This document shows positions 38,027 through 47,962 of a stretch of DNA of 63,561 bases, in pieces. How positions within the stretch are numbered: the first letter of the stretch is position 1; each line of letters begins with the position of its first letter. Below the pieces are notes generated by a model. The model was not told the DNA's origin, ran no database searches, and was given only the letters and a program-made list of their open reading frames with translations. Position numbers and translations under genes: made by a program. The DNA comes from Haliscomenobacter sp. (GTDB taxonomy: Bacteria; Bacteroidota; Bacteroidia; Chitinophagales; Saprospiraceae): NCBI GenBank assembly GCA_016713275.1, contig JADJPL010000023.1, positions 7,501 to 71,061 of the forward strand, in the 5' to 3' direction.

Positions 38027-39737
38027 TTGAAAAAAAACAACTCATTGAACCCGCAAGATCCACATCGAACCGCCTTTTCCGACGCCACCCTTCGGTTTGA
38101 GGCTATTATAGAAACGGCGACCGATGCCATTATCCTGATCGACGAGTCAGGAACTATGGAAATGGTCAATCAGTCTGCTGCGCGGATGTTTGGGTATGCA
38201 ATCCAGGAGATGATCGGCAGAAACATCCGCATGCTGATGCCTAGTCCCCACCAGGAAAAACACGATGGGTATATTCAAAATTACGTCCAGACAGGAATCC
38301 GTAAAATTATCGGGATTGGCCGCGAAGTGGAAGCCATTCGAAAAGACGGACATATTTTCCCCCTGCCGCTTAAGCGTCAGCGAGGTAAAGCTCCACAACC
38401 GGCGCATTTTCACCGGCATCCTGCACGACCTTACCGAACAAAAGCAAACGCAAAAAGCCCTTCAGGAAGAAAAAGAGCGCGCACAGCGCTACCTCGACGT
38501 TGCCAACACCCTGATTGTCGTGATCGACCGCAACCACAAAATCACCCTGGTGAACAATAAAGGTTCGGATATTCTGGGTTACTCAGAGGAGGAATTGCTG
38601 GGACAAGACTGGTTCGACTTATGCATCGACGCTGCTGTACGGGATAAGCTCCGCTTCGTGTTTGACCGGATGCTCTCCGGAGAGCGCATGAACCTGGACT
38701 ATTTCGAAAACCCGATCATTACCAAAGACGGGCAACACCGCCTGGTCGCATTCCGGAATTCCCTGCTTACCGATGAGCAAGGCAAACCGGTTGCCGCCTT
38801 GAGTTCGGGGATTGATATTTCCGAGCAGCGCGCTGCGGAAGAACGCATCCGGCAAATGAACGCCGAGCTCGAACTCCGGGTGGAGCAGCGCACCGAAGAG
38901 CTGGCCGCTGCCGTGAACCAGCTTTTGAATATCAACCAAAAGCTCGAATTTGAAATCCAGGAGCGCAAATCCATCGAGGAAGCGCTCCGCCAAAGCGAAG
39001 CCGAACTGCGCGACCTCTACGAAAGGGAAAAGGAGCTGAACGTGCTCAAATCGCGGTTTGTGGCCATGGCTTCCCATGAGTTCCGCACGCCGCTGAGCAC
39101 GATTTTGTCCTCTGCGGATCTCATTGAAGCCTATCTCGATAAAGACCAGCAGGAGAAGCGCATGCGCCATACCGCCCGCATCAAGTCGGCCGTCAGCAAC
39201 CTGACCAGCATCCTCAACGACTTTCTCTCCCTAAGCAAACTGGAAGAAGGCAAAGTGCAGTGCCAGCCCGTCCGTTGCGACCTCCGGGCATTTTGCCACG
39301 AAATTTCCGAGGATATTCTGGGGCTGCTCAAACCCGGCCAGGAGCTGAACTTCATCCCGGCGCCCGAAGGCGCTGTGGTGTACGTCGACAAGAAGTTGCT
39401 GAAAAATGTCTTGTTCAACCTCCTTTCCAACGCCATTAAATACTCCCCTGCCGGCAAACCAGTGCACTGCCAGATGGATTTGCAGGACCACGAAATGACC
39501 CTTATGGTCCGGGATGAAGGGATTGGTATTCCGGAAGAAGAACAGCAACACCTTTTTACCCGCTTTTTCCGGGCCCATAACGTGGAAGACATCCAGGGAA
39601 CCGGGTGGGGATTGAATATCGTCAAGCGCTACCTGGAATTAATGCAGGGAAACATTACCTTTGAAAGCAAACTGGGAGAAGGGACTACCTTTTTTGTGCA
39701 AATTCCGCTGAAAGAAGCCGAAGCTCCTGCCTCCTGA
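38027..39737 (+). pseudogene. PAS-PAS sensor histidine kinase (frameshifted)
   Basis: TTG start. Two PAS domains (FEAIIETATDAIILIDESG and YLDVANTLIVVIDRNHKITLVNNKGSDILGY), a coiled-coil segment (LELRVEQRTEELAAAVNQ), the HisKA box ASHEFRTPLST and a HATPase domain with LLSNAIKYSP, DEGIGIP and GTGWGLNIVKRY. The last motif has Trp where GTGLGL is usual. An extra A near 38373 (cttaagc) shifts the frame in the first PAS; removing it restores FPLPLSVSEVKL. The response regulator gene follows 62 bases later. The likely input is a redox or oxygen cofactor in the PAS domain, but this is inference. Confidence 0.87.
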
Positions 39738-39799
39738 ACCGGCCGCCGGATGCGGAACCCATTGTTTGCATAACCTAATGATCTAATTCGTCAGCCCTT

Positions 39800-40849
39800 A
39801 TGAACCGAAAGAAAATCCTCGTCATCGAAGACAATTTGGAAGTGCGGGAAAATCTCGCCGAAATCCTCGAACTGTCCGATTACGAAGTACTTCAGGCGGA
39901 AGATGGCACCCTGGGCGTTGAACTGGCTTCCCGGGAAAAACCCGACCTCATCATTTGCGACGTGATGATGCCCCGGCTCGATGGGTTTGGCGTGCTGAAC
40001 ATCTTGGGCAAAAAACCGGATACAGCCTCCATCCCGTTCATTTTCCTGACTGCCAAAGCGGAAAAAGCCGACTTCCGGCGTGGGATGAACCTGGGCGCCG
40101 ACGACTACATCACCAAGCCTTTTTACAAAGACGAGCTCCTCGCCGTCGTCGAAACCCGCCTGCGCAAAAGCGATCAGGTGCGCAAACATTTCGACCGCAC
40201 CGACCAGGGGCTAAGCGCGTTCATCAACGAGGCGCGCGGATACGAAGAGCTCAAAAAACTCTCCGAACAACGCAAAACCAAGCACTTCAAAAAACGGGAA
40301 AACGTCTATGAAGAAGGCGATTACCCCAGGTACCTCTATTTTGTCAAAGTGGGCAAAATCAAGATCTTCAAAACCAACGAAAGCGGAAAAGAGTACATCA
40401 TCGACATCCTCAAGGAAGGCGACTTTCTGGGCTACGTCGACCTGATTAAAGACACGCCCTATACCGAATCCGCCGCCGCCCTGGAAGAAGCCGAACTCAG
40501 CCTGATCCCTAAAGACGATTTTGCCTCTCTCCTCTATGGCAACCGCGACGTTTCCTCCCAGCTCATCCGCATGCTGGCCAACGATATCGCCGAGAAAGAA
40601 GAACAACTCCTTCAACTCGCTTATAACTCCGTCCGGAAACGCGTCGCCGACGCTGTGCTCTACCTGAGCGATAAAGAAGGCAAAAACGAGATCAATATCC
40701 TTCGCGATGACCTCGCCCGGATCGTCGGCACCGCCAAGGAAAGCGTCATCCGGATGCTCACCGAATTTAAAGCCGACGGCTATATCGATATCGTCGAGGG
40801 CTCCATCACCATCAAAGACCGGCAAAAGTTGATCAATTTACCGGCGTGA
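39800..40849 (+). CDS. REC-Crp/Fnr response regulator
   Basis: 349 residues. The receiver domain has the acidic pair at Glu10/Asp11, Asp54 (IICDVMMP) as phospho-acceptor and Lys106 (YITKPF). Residues about 155-255 form a cyclic-nucleotide-binding-like beta-roll without clear cNMP ligands. The C-terminal winged helix (RDDLARIVGTAKESVIRMLTEFKADGYI) matches the Crp HTH. It is the cognate regulator of the upstream histidine kinase. Fusion of REC to Crp is a known but uncommon architecture; target genes are unknown. Confidence 0.9.
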   Translation: MNRKKILVIEDNLEVRENLAEILELSDYEVLQAEDGTLGVELASREKPDLIICDVMMPRLDGFGVLNILGKKPDTASIPFIFLTAKAEKADFRRGMNLGADDYITKPFYKDELLAVVETRLRKSDQVRKHFDRTDQGLSAFINEARGYEELKKLSEQRKTKHFKKRENVYEEGDYPRYLYFVKVGKIKIFKTNESGKEYIIDILKEGDFLGYVDLIKDTPYTESAAALEEAELSLIPKDDFASLLYGNRDVSSQLIRMLANDIAEKEEQLLQLAYNSVRKRVADAVLYLSDKEGKNEINILRDDLARIVGTAKESVIRMLTEFKADGYIDIVEGSITIKDRQKLINLPA

Positions 40850-40855
40850 GATAAC

Positions 40856-40977
40856 GTTGCGGGGTTGCGGGGTTGCGAAGTTGCGGGGTTGCGAAGTAAT
40901 GTAATTCAACCTTATCCCTGCACCGTTTCCCGTCCACCGTCCACCGTCCACCGTCTCCCGTCCACCGTCCACCGTCT
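40856..40977. repeat. 8-mer and 7-mer intergenic tandem arrays
   Basis: 40856-40897 holds five units of gttgcggg/gttgcgaa (8-mer). 40923-40977 holds about eight units of a 7-mer, ccgtcca, with two variant units. The second array runs into the stop codon of the thioredoxin gene (40976). No gene is encoded in between. Confidence 0.8.
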
Positions 40978-41767
40978 AATACATGGCCATATCGAATCGC
41001 CAGCGGTAGTTTTTGGTGAGCGGGTGCTGCTGGCCCCAGGTTCGGAAGAACGCGATGGCGGTTTTGCGGGGCATTGCCTCCTGGTATTCTTTATCCATGC
41101 TGGCCGCTTCGATGATTTTCTGAATAGCGGTTTCGTTCTCGCCGGTGCGGATGGCTTGTTTAGCGAGGTCCAAAAGCGCTCCGGCGGGATGAGCGGAGTC
41201 AAATTCCGTTTGCAGGAAGCGGGCGATGGCGCGCACGTCGGCAGCGGCATCATAGAGCGGATCCCCGGGTGGGATCGGCGCCGCCAGGGCTTCCGCTTTT
41301 GCGGGCTCCTGAAACGCGTATTGCTGGGCCAAAACCAGCCTTGCTTCGGTTTGACCTGGATTTTGTTCTACAAAGACTTCCAGCTCGCTCGCGGCTTGGG
41401 CGTCGCCGGCGAGGACGCGTTGCAGGATATCCTGGAAGGCGTTCTTCCGCTCATCCGGCAGGTGTTCGTCCAGCCATTTCACGATCTGCGCTTTGGGGAG
41501 GGCGCCTGCAAACTCGGCTACCTCCTCGCCCCCGGAAAACAATTTGACATTGGGAATGCTTCGTATCTGGTAGCGGTACGCCAAGGCCTCTTCCTCTTCC
41601 GTATTGATCTTCACCAGATCCCACCTCCCCGCCTGTTCTTTGGCTAATTCCTCCAATACCGGCCCCAAAACGCGGCAAGGACCGCACCAAGGCGCCCAAA
41701 AATCCACCAGCACCGGAACCTCATAACTCCGGTCGAGCACCTCTTTTTGAAAATCGAATCCAGTCAT
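40976..41767 (-). CDS. Thioredoxin with C-terminal TPR-like region (YbbN/CnoX-like)
   Basis: 263 residues from ATG at 41767. An N-terminal thioredoxin domain carries an intact WCGPC active site (Cys28/Cys31) and the IRSIPNVKLF cis-Pro. The C-terminal half (about 120-263, LEVFVEQNPGQTEARLVLAQQYAFQEPAKAEAL) is TPR-like. CnoX/YbbN proteins are holdases that protect cysteines in newly folding proteins. Its last codon overlaps the tail of the tandem array. Confidence 0.85.
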   Translation of the reverse strand: MTGFDFQKEVLDRSYEVPVLVDFWAPWCGPCRVLGPVLEELAKEQAGRWDLVKINTEEEEALAYRYQIRSIPNVKLFSGGEEVAEFAGALPKAQIVKWLDEHLPDERKNAFQDILQRVLAGDAQAASELEVFVEQNPGQTEARLVLAQQYAFQEPAKAEALAAPIPPGDPLYDAAADVRAIARFLQTEFDSAHPAGALLDLAKQAIRTGENETAIQKIIEAASMDKEYQEAMPRKTAIAFFRTWGQQHPLTKNYRWRFDMAMY

Positions 41768-41975
41768 CTTTGCGTAAATTTTGCTTTCTTCTGCCCAACA
41801 CACAGGCGCGAAAGTTAGTTTTGCAGGAGCAAAATTATTCCTTGACCAACGTAAAAATGGTGATGCGAGTCACTGTTAAGTTACGGGGTTGCGAAGAGAT
41901 TGTTCAAAAAGGGTGTACCTCTTGGTTTGCGGCGCAAAAAGAGTATCCGATTACGGGTTCCGGGAGGCGGAGCCT

Positions 41976-42072
41976 GGGGGGGGGGGGGGGGGCCAGTTTT
42001 TGAACAGCCTCCTCTACACCCTCTACATCCTTTACATCCTCTACATCCTTTACATCCTTTACATCCTCTACC
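41976..42072. repeat. G17 homopolymer and 9-mer tandem array
   Basis: 41976-41992 is an uninterrupted run of 17 G. From 42012 to 42072 the unit ctctacatc/ctttacatc repeats about seven times. Both lie in the 345-base gap between the thioredoxin gene and hemJ, just upstream of hemJ. Reading frames through the array are low-complexity (YILYILY) and not taken as genes. Confidence 0.85.
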
Positions 42073-42112
42073 ACACCCCTCGTCGCATTTTTAAATTTTA
42101 AAAAAAATCCCC

Positions 42113-42656
42113 ATGCTGCTGTTCTTTAAAGCGTTTCACATCATTGGGTTTGTAGCCTGGTTTGCAGGAATGTTTTACCTGGTGCGGATGTTTGTCTACC
42201 ACGTCGAGTCGGCGGGGAGGCCGGAGCCGGAGCGGGGGATACTGACGGCACAGTACGCCCTGATGGAACGGCGGGTATACCGCATCATCTGTACGCCGGC
42301 GATGGGGATTACCTGGATCTTTGGGCTGGGCATGGTATTCTATTACGGATGGGTGTGGCTTGCGGCCAACGGAAGCTGGATGTACCCGAAGCTGGCGCTT
42401 TTGATTGGGTTAACCGTTTACCATTTCTGGAGCGGAGGGTTGATCCCCCGGCTGGAGCGGGGCGGGCTTCCGTACACCTCGTTCCAGTTTCGGCTGCTCA
42501 ACGAGGTGCCTACCCTGTTCCTGGTAGCCATTGTCTTGCTGGCCGTATTCCGCAACACGCTGGATTTTGTGCTGGCTTTCCTGGGGCTTCTGTTGTTCGG
42601 GCAGTTGTTGTATGCGGGCGCCCGGCTCTATCGCCGGCAGCGGGGAAAAAAAATAG
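42113..42656 (+). CDS. hemJ: HemJ-like protoporphyrinogen IX oxidase
   Basis: About 180 residues. Four or five helices. AFHIIGFVAWFAGMFYLVRMFVYHVE, MERRVYRIICTPAM, WMYPKLALL and LLNEVPTLFLVAIVLLA are the HemJ (UPF0093) blocks; His9 and the Lys of YPKL are likely active residues. It oxidises protoporphyrinogen IX to protoporphyrin IX in heme synthesis. The frame as read continues to 42889 into the next gene; the A8 run at 42646-42653 shortened by one base gives a stop at 42654-42656, the natural end of the family. Confidence 0.82.
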
Positions 42657-42728
42657 CGCGTAGAAAAAGGGAGGGGATGTCAAAAAAATTCCGATCTTTT
42701 CCCTGGCCTGTTCACCTAAAGTTGCCCT

Positions 42729-43587
42729 ATGATTCTACCTGCTCTGGCGCCATGGATGCTTGCTCCGGTATTTATTCTGTTGGTTTATGCCGGAATATGC
42801 CTTATTTTCTATTTTTTTCAGCACTATTTCTTTTTCCGTCCGGAGGTGCTCCCGCATCAGTTTGTTTACCGCTACCCTTTCCCGTTTGAAGAGATCAACT
42901 TCGACATGGAAGACGGTGGGGAAATCAACGCGCTGCTGTTCAAAGTGCCCAACTCCCGGGGGGTGGTACTCTACTTCAAAGGCAATTCCCGCAGCCTCAA
43001 GGGCTGGGGAAATTTGCCAAGGACTTCGTCAGCAAGGGGTATGATTTTTCCTGTTCGACTACCGGGGCTTCGGTAAAAGCACAGGCCGGCGAAGCGAAAC
43101 GATCCTGTATAACGACGCGCAAAGCATCTACAAATGGGTAGCTCAGCGCTACCCGGAAGACAAAATCGTTATTTACGGCCGCTCCCTGGGCAGCGGCATC
43201 GCCGCCCGGATCGCCTCCTGGAACAACCCCAAAATGCTCATCCTCGACGCGCCCTACTACAGCTTCCTCTACCAAATCCGCCGCTACGGGTTTATGCTCC
43301 CACTCAAATACCTGTTGCGCTACCAGATGCGCACCGACCGCTTCCTGAAGAAAACCACTTGCCCCGTCTTTATCCTGCACGGGGATCGCGACCGCCTCAT
43401 CTCTTACCGCCAGGGCAAAATGCTCCACGAGCTCATCCCCCACACCAGCCGCCTGTTTACTATCCCCGGCGCCCATCACAACAACCTCCCCGAATTCCCC
43501 GAATACCACGAAACCCTCTACGATTTGCTCAACGACGACGCGTTCTACTGGGATTTTAGGGAAAGAATGGAGCAAAGGGTTGCGTGA
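42729..43587 (+). pseudogene. Alpha/beta hydrolase (two frameshifts)
   Basis: A gene of about 287 codons. It has an N-terminal membrane helix (MLAPVFILLVYAGICLIFYFF), then GVVLYFKGNSRSLKGWG, LFDYRGFGKS, the nucleophile elbow IYGRSLGSG, the acid LHGDRDRLI and the histidine in GAHHNNLPEF. Single missing bases at about 43007 (a G) and 43045 (a T) split it. The membrane helix suggests anchoring with the catalytic domain outside or inside; the orientation cannot be decided. The substrate is unknown. The start lies 73 bases after hemJ. Confidence 0.85.
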
Positions 43588-43589
43588 GA

Positions 43590-43646
43590 ACAGGGAGCAG
43601 GAAGCGGGAAATAGGGAGCAGGGAGCAGAGAGCAGGGAGCAGGGGA
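43590..43646. repeat. gggagca heptamer array
   Basis: Several degenerate copies of gggagca begin just after the hydrolase stop. The same heptamer recurs at 55207-55250. Confidence 0.75.
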
Positions 43647-43699
43647 TAGCGTAAAAATGCTTCCTAATCCCTAATCCCTCAAAAAAAACGCTCTTTCCC

Positions 43700-43731
43700 C
43701 TTGCGCGGTTAGTTGAACAACCTTATTTTTG
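43700..43731 (+). promoter_or_regulatory. Promoter of tRNA-Gln
   Basis: CTTG at 43700-43703 and TATTTTTG at 43724-43731 with a 20-base spacer resemble the Bacteroidota -33/-7 elements. The tRNA starts 39 bases downstream of the -7 box. Confidence 0.5.
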
Positions 43732-43769
43732 TCGCACCTTTTTAAAAAGGGGGATGCCGAAGGGCAGAA

Positions 43770-43840
43770 AGACCCATAGTGTAACGGTAGCACACCAGAT
43801 TTTGGTTCTGTTCGTCAAGGTTCGAATCCTTGTGGGTCTA
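43770..43840 (+). tRNA. tRNA-Gln (UUG)
   Basis: 71 bases. Acceptor stem agaccca/tgggtct, D-loop with aacggta, anticodon stem caga/tctg with loop ttttggt giving anticodon UUG, and T-loop ttcgaat. CCA is not encoded. It serves as the integration target of the element at 43845-51230; its last 14 bases form part of the direct repeat. Confidence 0.93.
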
Positions 43841-43844
43841 CATA
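43827..43844. repeat. attL: 18 bp direct repeat at tRNA-Gln 3' end
   Basis: tccttgtgggtctacata is identical to 51231-51248. It spans the T-arm/acceptor 3' end of tRNA-Gln and 4 bases beyond, so the tRNA is kept intact after integration. Confidence 0.9.
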
Positions 43845-43907
43845 GAACAGCGTAACTTATTGACTATCAATATCAACTTTGATAGCAAAGGAAAAGTTAT
43901 GGAAAAT

Positions 43908-43945
43908 AGGACACGTAAACACTTTGTTATGTGTCCTTTTCTTTA
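43908..43945 (+). terminator. Terminator just inside the left end
   Basis: aggacac (43908-43914) pairs with gtgtcct (43931-43937), followed by ttttctttag. It would stop tRNA-Gln transcription now that the native terminator is displaced to 51251. Confidence 0.55.
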
Positions 43946-44223
43946 GTGGCGAAGCGGAAACGTGGGAACGTACCACTACCCCGCATAAAGCCTAAAAGTT
44001 TTCCACTTTTCACACTTGGGTTTTCAACACTACCCCCACACTTCAAAAACTTCGTGTGTGTTGACGGGGTTGGGGTCTGCTACCAGGGGGAACGCCGTTA
44101 GGAATTGACCCTCCTTTTTTTCGGATTTTGAGCGCTGCGTGTGCGGATAGGGGCAACGGTCATTTAGCAGATGAAAGGGGTAGACTTCCCCCGGACCTGG
44201 TAAAAACTCCAAAATTTCCATTT

Positions 44224-44861
44224 TTAAAAACAAAACCCACCAATAACCCCGGCCGCCTTTTTTTTTTGTTTTTTGGGGAGATTATAAAAAAGTTTTTCAA
44301 TATTAAAAATTCCCTTTTTTTCCCCCCCCTTTCCAATTTTCTTTTTCCCCCCCCCCCTTCCCCAGCAAACGAAAAAACCGCTCCCCCAGGAAGGAAAGCG
44401 GCTGAAAGTGGTACGAAAATGAAGCTCTTTACACCAAACCCCATCGGATATGTTTTCCGGCTCGCTGGTGGCCTCTGGTTGACGTACCGGCGGTAAGGGA
44501 GGGATAGGCCTATCCGGTGCGCTTTCGACCGTCACGGGCGGCGTGTGCGTTTCAGGTGGCAAAAAAAGCACGTTGTTATCGTTTGAGGCGTCTATAAATT
44601 CGATGATCGTCTGCATTGGTCCCCCATCGGGGCCGGTCATTTCCCCCCGGGTGAGTTTTGGTATAGCGAATTCAGCAAGCGCACCAGGATGTTTAACCGG
44701 TCCTTTGGCTCAAGCGCTTTCAAATCTTCCTCCATTGTTTCGGCGTAGCTCTCCAGGATAGCCTTAACCGTTTCCCTCAACTCCCTGGTGGCCTTGTTCG
44801 GCCTCCCTAGCCTGTTGCTCTTGCGTCCGGCTTCGGCGGCGGTTGTTTTATCGAACGGCAT
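44224..44861 (-). pseudogene. Hypothetical element protein (frameshifted)
   Basis: The N-terminal part (MPFDKTTAAEAGRKSNRLGR...ELRETVKAILESYAETMEEDLKALEPKDRLNILVRLL) ends in a frameshift near 44668. A shift restores AEFAIPKLTRGEMTGPDGGPM and leads into a Pro/Glu-rich tail (FLPPETHTPPVTVESAPDRPIPPLPP). The charged N-terminal and KDRLNILVRLL-AEFAIPKL pattern resembles small phage/mobile proteins of unknown role in Bacteroidota. The exact C-terminus is lost in low-complexity DNA with T10, C8 and C11 runs at 44258-44357. Confidence 0.45.
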
Positions 44862-44957
44862 GTTAGATGGATGTTAGCTTTTCAAAAAGAGGCACGGCGT
44901 AGGGCGAAGAATATTCCCGTCCGTGCCCCGTATAATGCTGTCAATTTCAAGCCTAAT

Positions 44958-45326
44958 TTATTCGCCAAACCATGCGTGTATCTCCCGGAAGGTTTTGTCA
45001 ATCGCTTCCGTGGTTTCCAGTAACCGGCTTTCCTGAATGGCATAGCGTAGGAACTCTACCGGGCAAGCTGCCAGCGCTTGACCTCTTTGGCCAATTCCCG
45101 GCCTTGCTCCGGGTCCAATACGCGGTTGTAAATTTGCATGGTCCGGTAACAATTCAAAAGTTCGCGGTCTCGTGCGGCTCCAGGCGTTCGCCGTTGTTGA
45201 GTTTCCTGGAAAGGCGTTTCCAGTTCTCTACAAAAAGTTTCCTGCTTTCTGAATGCGTGCCCCTTGCTTATGGAAGCTGGAAAGTATTTCCTGGTTGGGG
45301 CGAAAGGTCGTTTGAATGTTGTCCAT
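44958..45326 (-). pseudogene. Hypothetical element protein (several frameshifts)
   Basis: Joining the minus-strand frames gives MDNIQTTFRPNQEILSSF..., VENWKRLSRKLNNGERLEPHE, LLNCYRTMQIYNRVLDPEQG and PVEFLRYAIQESRLLETTEA, a helical protein of about 120 residues. No family recognised. At least three single-base breaks interrupt it. The start at 45326 is the first ATG of the reconstructed frame. Confidence 0.4.
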
Positions 45327-45336
45327 GATGTGAATG

Positions 45337-45576
45337 TTATTTTGATGTTTGAAAAAATGCGTGTGTTGCGGTTTTCACCTTGCTCTGGAGGTCGTCTACA
45401 ATCGCGTGCAGATCATCGATCAGTACCTCAGTGCGCTCCGTTGCATCCTGGTGGCCTATCCATTGCTCCAGCTCGTCGGCAAGTCCTAGCGCCGTGATCA
45501 GTTCACCCCTTTGCGCTGCTTTTTTAATGCGCTCCAGGTGATCGGTGCCGGTTTGGATAGTTGGTTGGTATTTCAT
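45337..45576 (-). CDS. Hypothetical small element protein
   Basis: 79 residues from ATG at 45576 (the frame runs 16 codons upstream). Helical and acidic (ERIKKAAQRGELITALGLADELEQWIGHQDATERTEVLIDDLHAIVDDLQSKVK). No family recognised. It is 10 bases before the start of the next reconstructed gene. Confidence 0.45.
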   Translation of the reverse strand: MKYQPTIQTGTDHLERIKKAAQRGELITALGLADELEQWIGHQDATERTEVLIDDLHAIVDDLQSKVKTATHAFFQTSK

Positions 45577-45711
45577 ATCCCGTTTTGTTTGAGCGCTTGT
45601 GCCGTCGCCTTTGCGTCCCCCCATGTTCGTAGAACTTAACCAGGTCGAATGGGGAAAGCAGGTTTGGGTAGGTAAACCAGGCGTTGAACTCCAGATGTTA
45701 CCCTGTTATGT

Positions 45712-46521
45712 CTAGAATGCAAGGCTTTTCCCTTCATTCTTCCCCGGCCTGGTCAGATCTACCTCATTCCCTTTCTGGCTTAGTATGGTCCAACCGTAGC
45801 CCTCCAGGACGTCTACAATATTGTGCGCTTCGTTGAATGCCTCCCAGGGTTTCCCCCGGCGTCAGTCCGGTATGTGGGTGAGGATGCTTTGATGACCGGC
45901 GCTTCATACTCGGATTGCCACGTTTGGCCCAAGTGGTTTATATAGGGGAGGGGTCATAGCTCCAGAACCGCAAGCGGGTAACGTCGCTGCAAGCGTTATC
46001 AATGATAAGCCCGGCGTTGCCAAAAGCTATTTCAAGCGCTTTGAAGTGCTGTTTATGCCGGGTTGGGTCTTTGATCGGAATCAAGCCCAAGTAACCCGTA
46101 CGCAAACGGATTGCCCCACGTAGGCCACAAATGGCAGCTCTGCCAGCTCGCTTTTCAGTTCGCCGTAATTAGTCAGGCGTTCGGCGTTGTCTTTGGCGTC
46201 AATGTCAAGTGCAATCAATCCGGTATGGGCTATCAATCCCCCTTTGCTGCGATGGGCAAACAAACCGCTCGGAGTGAATGCCGGTATCTGCTTTTTGAGG
46301 CGTGCGCGTTCGTCCTGGTCGCTGGTGGATCTTATCCGCTCGATTATTTTGGCAAGATCCTCCCCCGGTTCATCCAATAACAGGTCGAGTAGGTTAACCC
46401 ATTTTGGCCGGTCTTTCTCGTGATCCCAAACCGGTATGGGGTCGGTGGCGCGGTTGAATAGGCTAACGACGCGGTTTAGTACGCTATCAGTGATGAATTT
46501 TTTTTCGTGTTGTACTTCCAT
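45712..46521 (-). pseudogene. BT4734/VirE-N-type primase-like protein (frameshifted)
   Basis: The first frame begins MEVQHEKKFITDSVL and includes IPAFTPSGLFAHRSKGGLIAHTG and LDIDAKDN, the conserved aspartate pair of BT4734-like domains. Further frames continue GYLGLIPIKDPTRHKQHFKAL, DNACSDVTRLRFWSYD, YINHLGQTWQSEYEAP, PWEAFNEAHNIVDVLEGYGW and LTRPGKNEGKSLAF to a TAG at 45712. This order matches the single-chain primase-like proteins of Bacteroidota mobile elements. Breaks lie at about 46090, 45950 and 45850. It is probably the replication or priming protein of the element. Confidence 0.7.
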
Positions 46522-46547
46522 TTTGGTGTTTTTTTGGGCCTCTCCAG

Positions 46548-46658
46548 GGTACCCAAGCCAAGCCACTCCCTATATACGGTTTGGCTTGGCGCGGGTGGTC
46601 GGAGGGGTACCCAAGCCAAGCCACTCGTGTATATGGTTTTGGCTTGGCGCGGGTGGTC
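46548..46658. repeat. Tandem 53/54 bp repeat with internal hairpins
   Basis: Two near-identical units, 46548-46600 and 46605-46658, each contain ccaagccaagcca and tggcttggc separated by about 15 bases, so each can form a hairpin. They lie between the helicase stop and the primase-like gene. They could be terminators or replication or transfer sites. Confidence 0.7.
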
Positions 46659-47900
46659 TAAAATGGTAAATCCTCATCTTTTTCATTCGGCTGCTCTATT
46701 GTCTCCAAGCGGTAAATAGTCGGCTTCCCGGGCATTACATCCACTCTTAGCTTGGCGGGTTTTCCTTCATTCGTTTTTAGTTCGGTGCCGATCTCCAGGA
46801 TCTCCTTTAACCGGCGTTCGGCGGTGCGCTCTGCAATCCCGGCTTTTTTGAGATAATCTACCACCTCCTTTTTAGTCAGTGAGGGGTGCATATCAAAAAC
46901 CGGCTCCAGTATCTCAATGATGCTTTCTATGTCCCCTCTTTTGTTTTGGTCCGGTCACTTGTGCAATAAGATCCGGATCGGCAAGTACAAGCCCTCTGAT
47001 TGCTTTTGAATACTGGAGGTACAAAGGCGATGGGCGTGCGGCGTTTCGGGTTTTCAGGAAACGGACCTTTATTAATTCGGTTTCTTCGCCGTTTGCGTCC
47101 CGCTCAAAACCAATCTGTAATTGGGTGTTGGCCTTGTTCGCTCCCTCTGTCCCGGTATGCCCCCTAGCCTTTTCACTTCCCGGGTTTTCGTGTAGGATCA
47201 ACAGGAAGCTAACCCCGTAATCTTCCGTCAGATTGCCGATATAGTCGAACAGCGCCAACGTATCTGCGTCATTATTGAAGGACCGCACGCAATCCGTGAT
47301 GACGTCCAACACTACAAATAAATGCCAATCCTCCAGCCCCCGGGTTTTCATATCTTCCCGCACATACTCAATCCATTCCCGGGTGGCGTCTAACCTTTCC
47401 TCTCTGGAGAACCCTTTGATGGATACCGGGTAAAAATTGCGGGTGTTCTCTGTTTTCTCATATCCCGCCAGCTCCCGGATACGTTGTACGGCGGCGGGAA
47501 AATCTTCCTGCGTGTTGCGCTCCGTATCGACGTATGCGACGCAATAGCCAGCCCCTAAACCGTTTTTCTCAAAACCGGCGTATTCTTTCACCCCGTGCCC
47601 GAGTAACAAAGCACTAAACCCCTCTGCTAGTCGGGACTTATGCGCGCCGGTTTTCCCTTGTATTAGGTTGATCGTTCCTTTTGCAATAATGGGTACCTCC
47701 CCTATTTTCACCCAGGGAGAGGAAAAGACGATGGACTTTCCGGCGGCGTCAATGATGCATTGACTTGACTGGAGTAATTTTTGCCGCTTAGCGTCTTTTT
47801 TCTGGCTTTCGTTCGGATGCAATTTCTTTATTTGTGGCTCGTCTTTTACATTTTCGCCCCCGAATTGCTTTATTTGTGCGGTTTCTATATCTTTGCGCAT
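46658..47900 (-). pseudogene. RepA-like hexameric helicase/AAA ATPase (frameshifted)
   Basis: First frame of 328 residues with IQGKTGAHKSRLAEGFSALL (Walker A variant), WHLFVVLDVITDCVRSFNN (Walker B), LLILHENPGS and GANKANTQLQIGF, typical of RepA/RecA-fold helicases in mobile elements. A C4 run at about 46936 causes a shift. The second frame continues DIESIIEILEPVFDMHPSLTKKEVVDYLKKAG...RRLKEIL, a winged-helix-like tail ending EDLPF. The whole gene is about 410 codons. It probably drives replication or excision of the element. Confidence 0.75.
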
Positions 47901-47962
47901 GTAAATGAGTTTTAAAAAACCCGGATCGGCTGCCAGCTTGGTCCGGGTTTTTGTTTTTGAAA

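Noticed and set aside
42012..42072. CRISPR-like regular repeats
   Set aside because: Units are 9 bases in direct tandem with no spacers; it is a simple tandem array.
41889..42101. Open reading frame with YILYILY repeats
   Set aside because: It only translates the 9-mer array and the G17 run; composition is low-complexity and no start context is present.
42657..42889. Extra C-terminal domain of HemJ
   Set aside because: It overlaps the hydrolase gene out of frame and follows an A8 run; a one-base correction gives a normal HemJ end.
44250..44360. Long T and C runs as a regulatory structure
   Set aside because: The tract is low-complexity inside a frameshift-rich region and has no conserved motif; more likely a sequencing problem or a degenerate coding tail.
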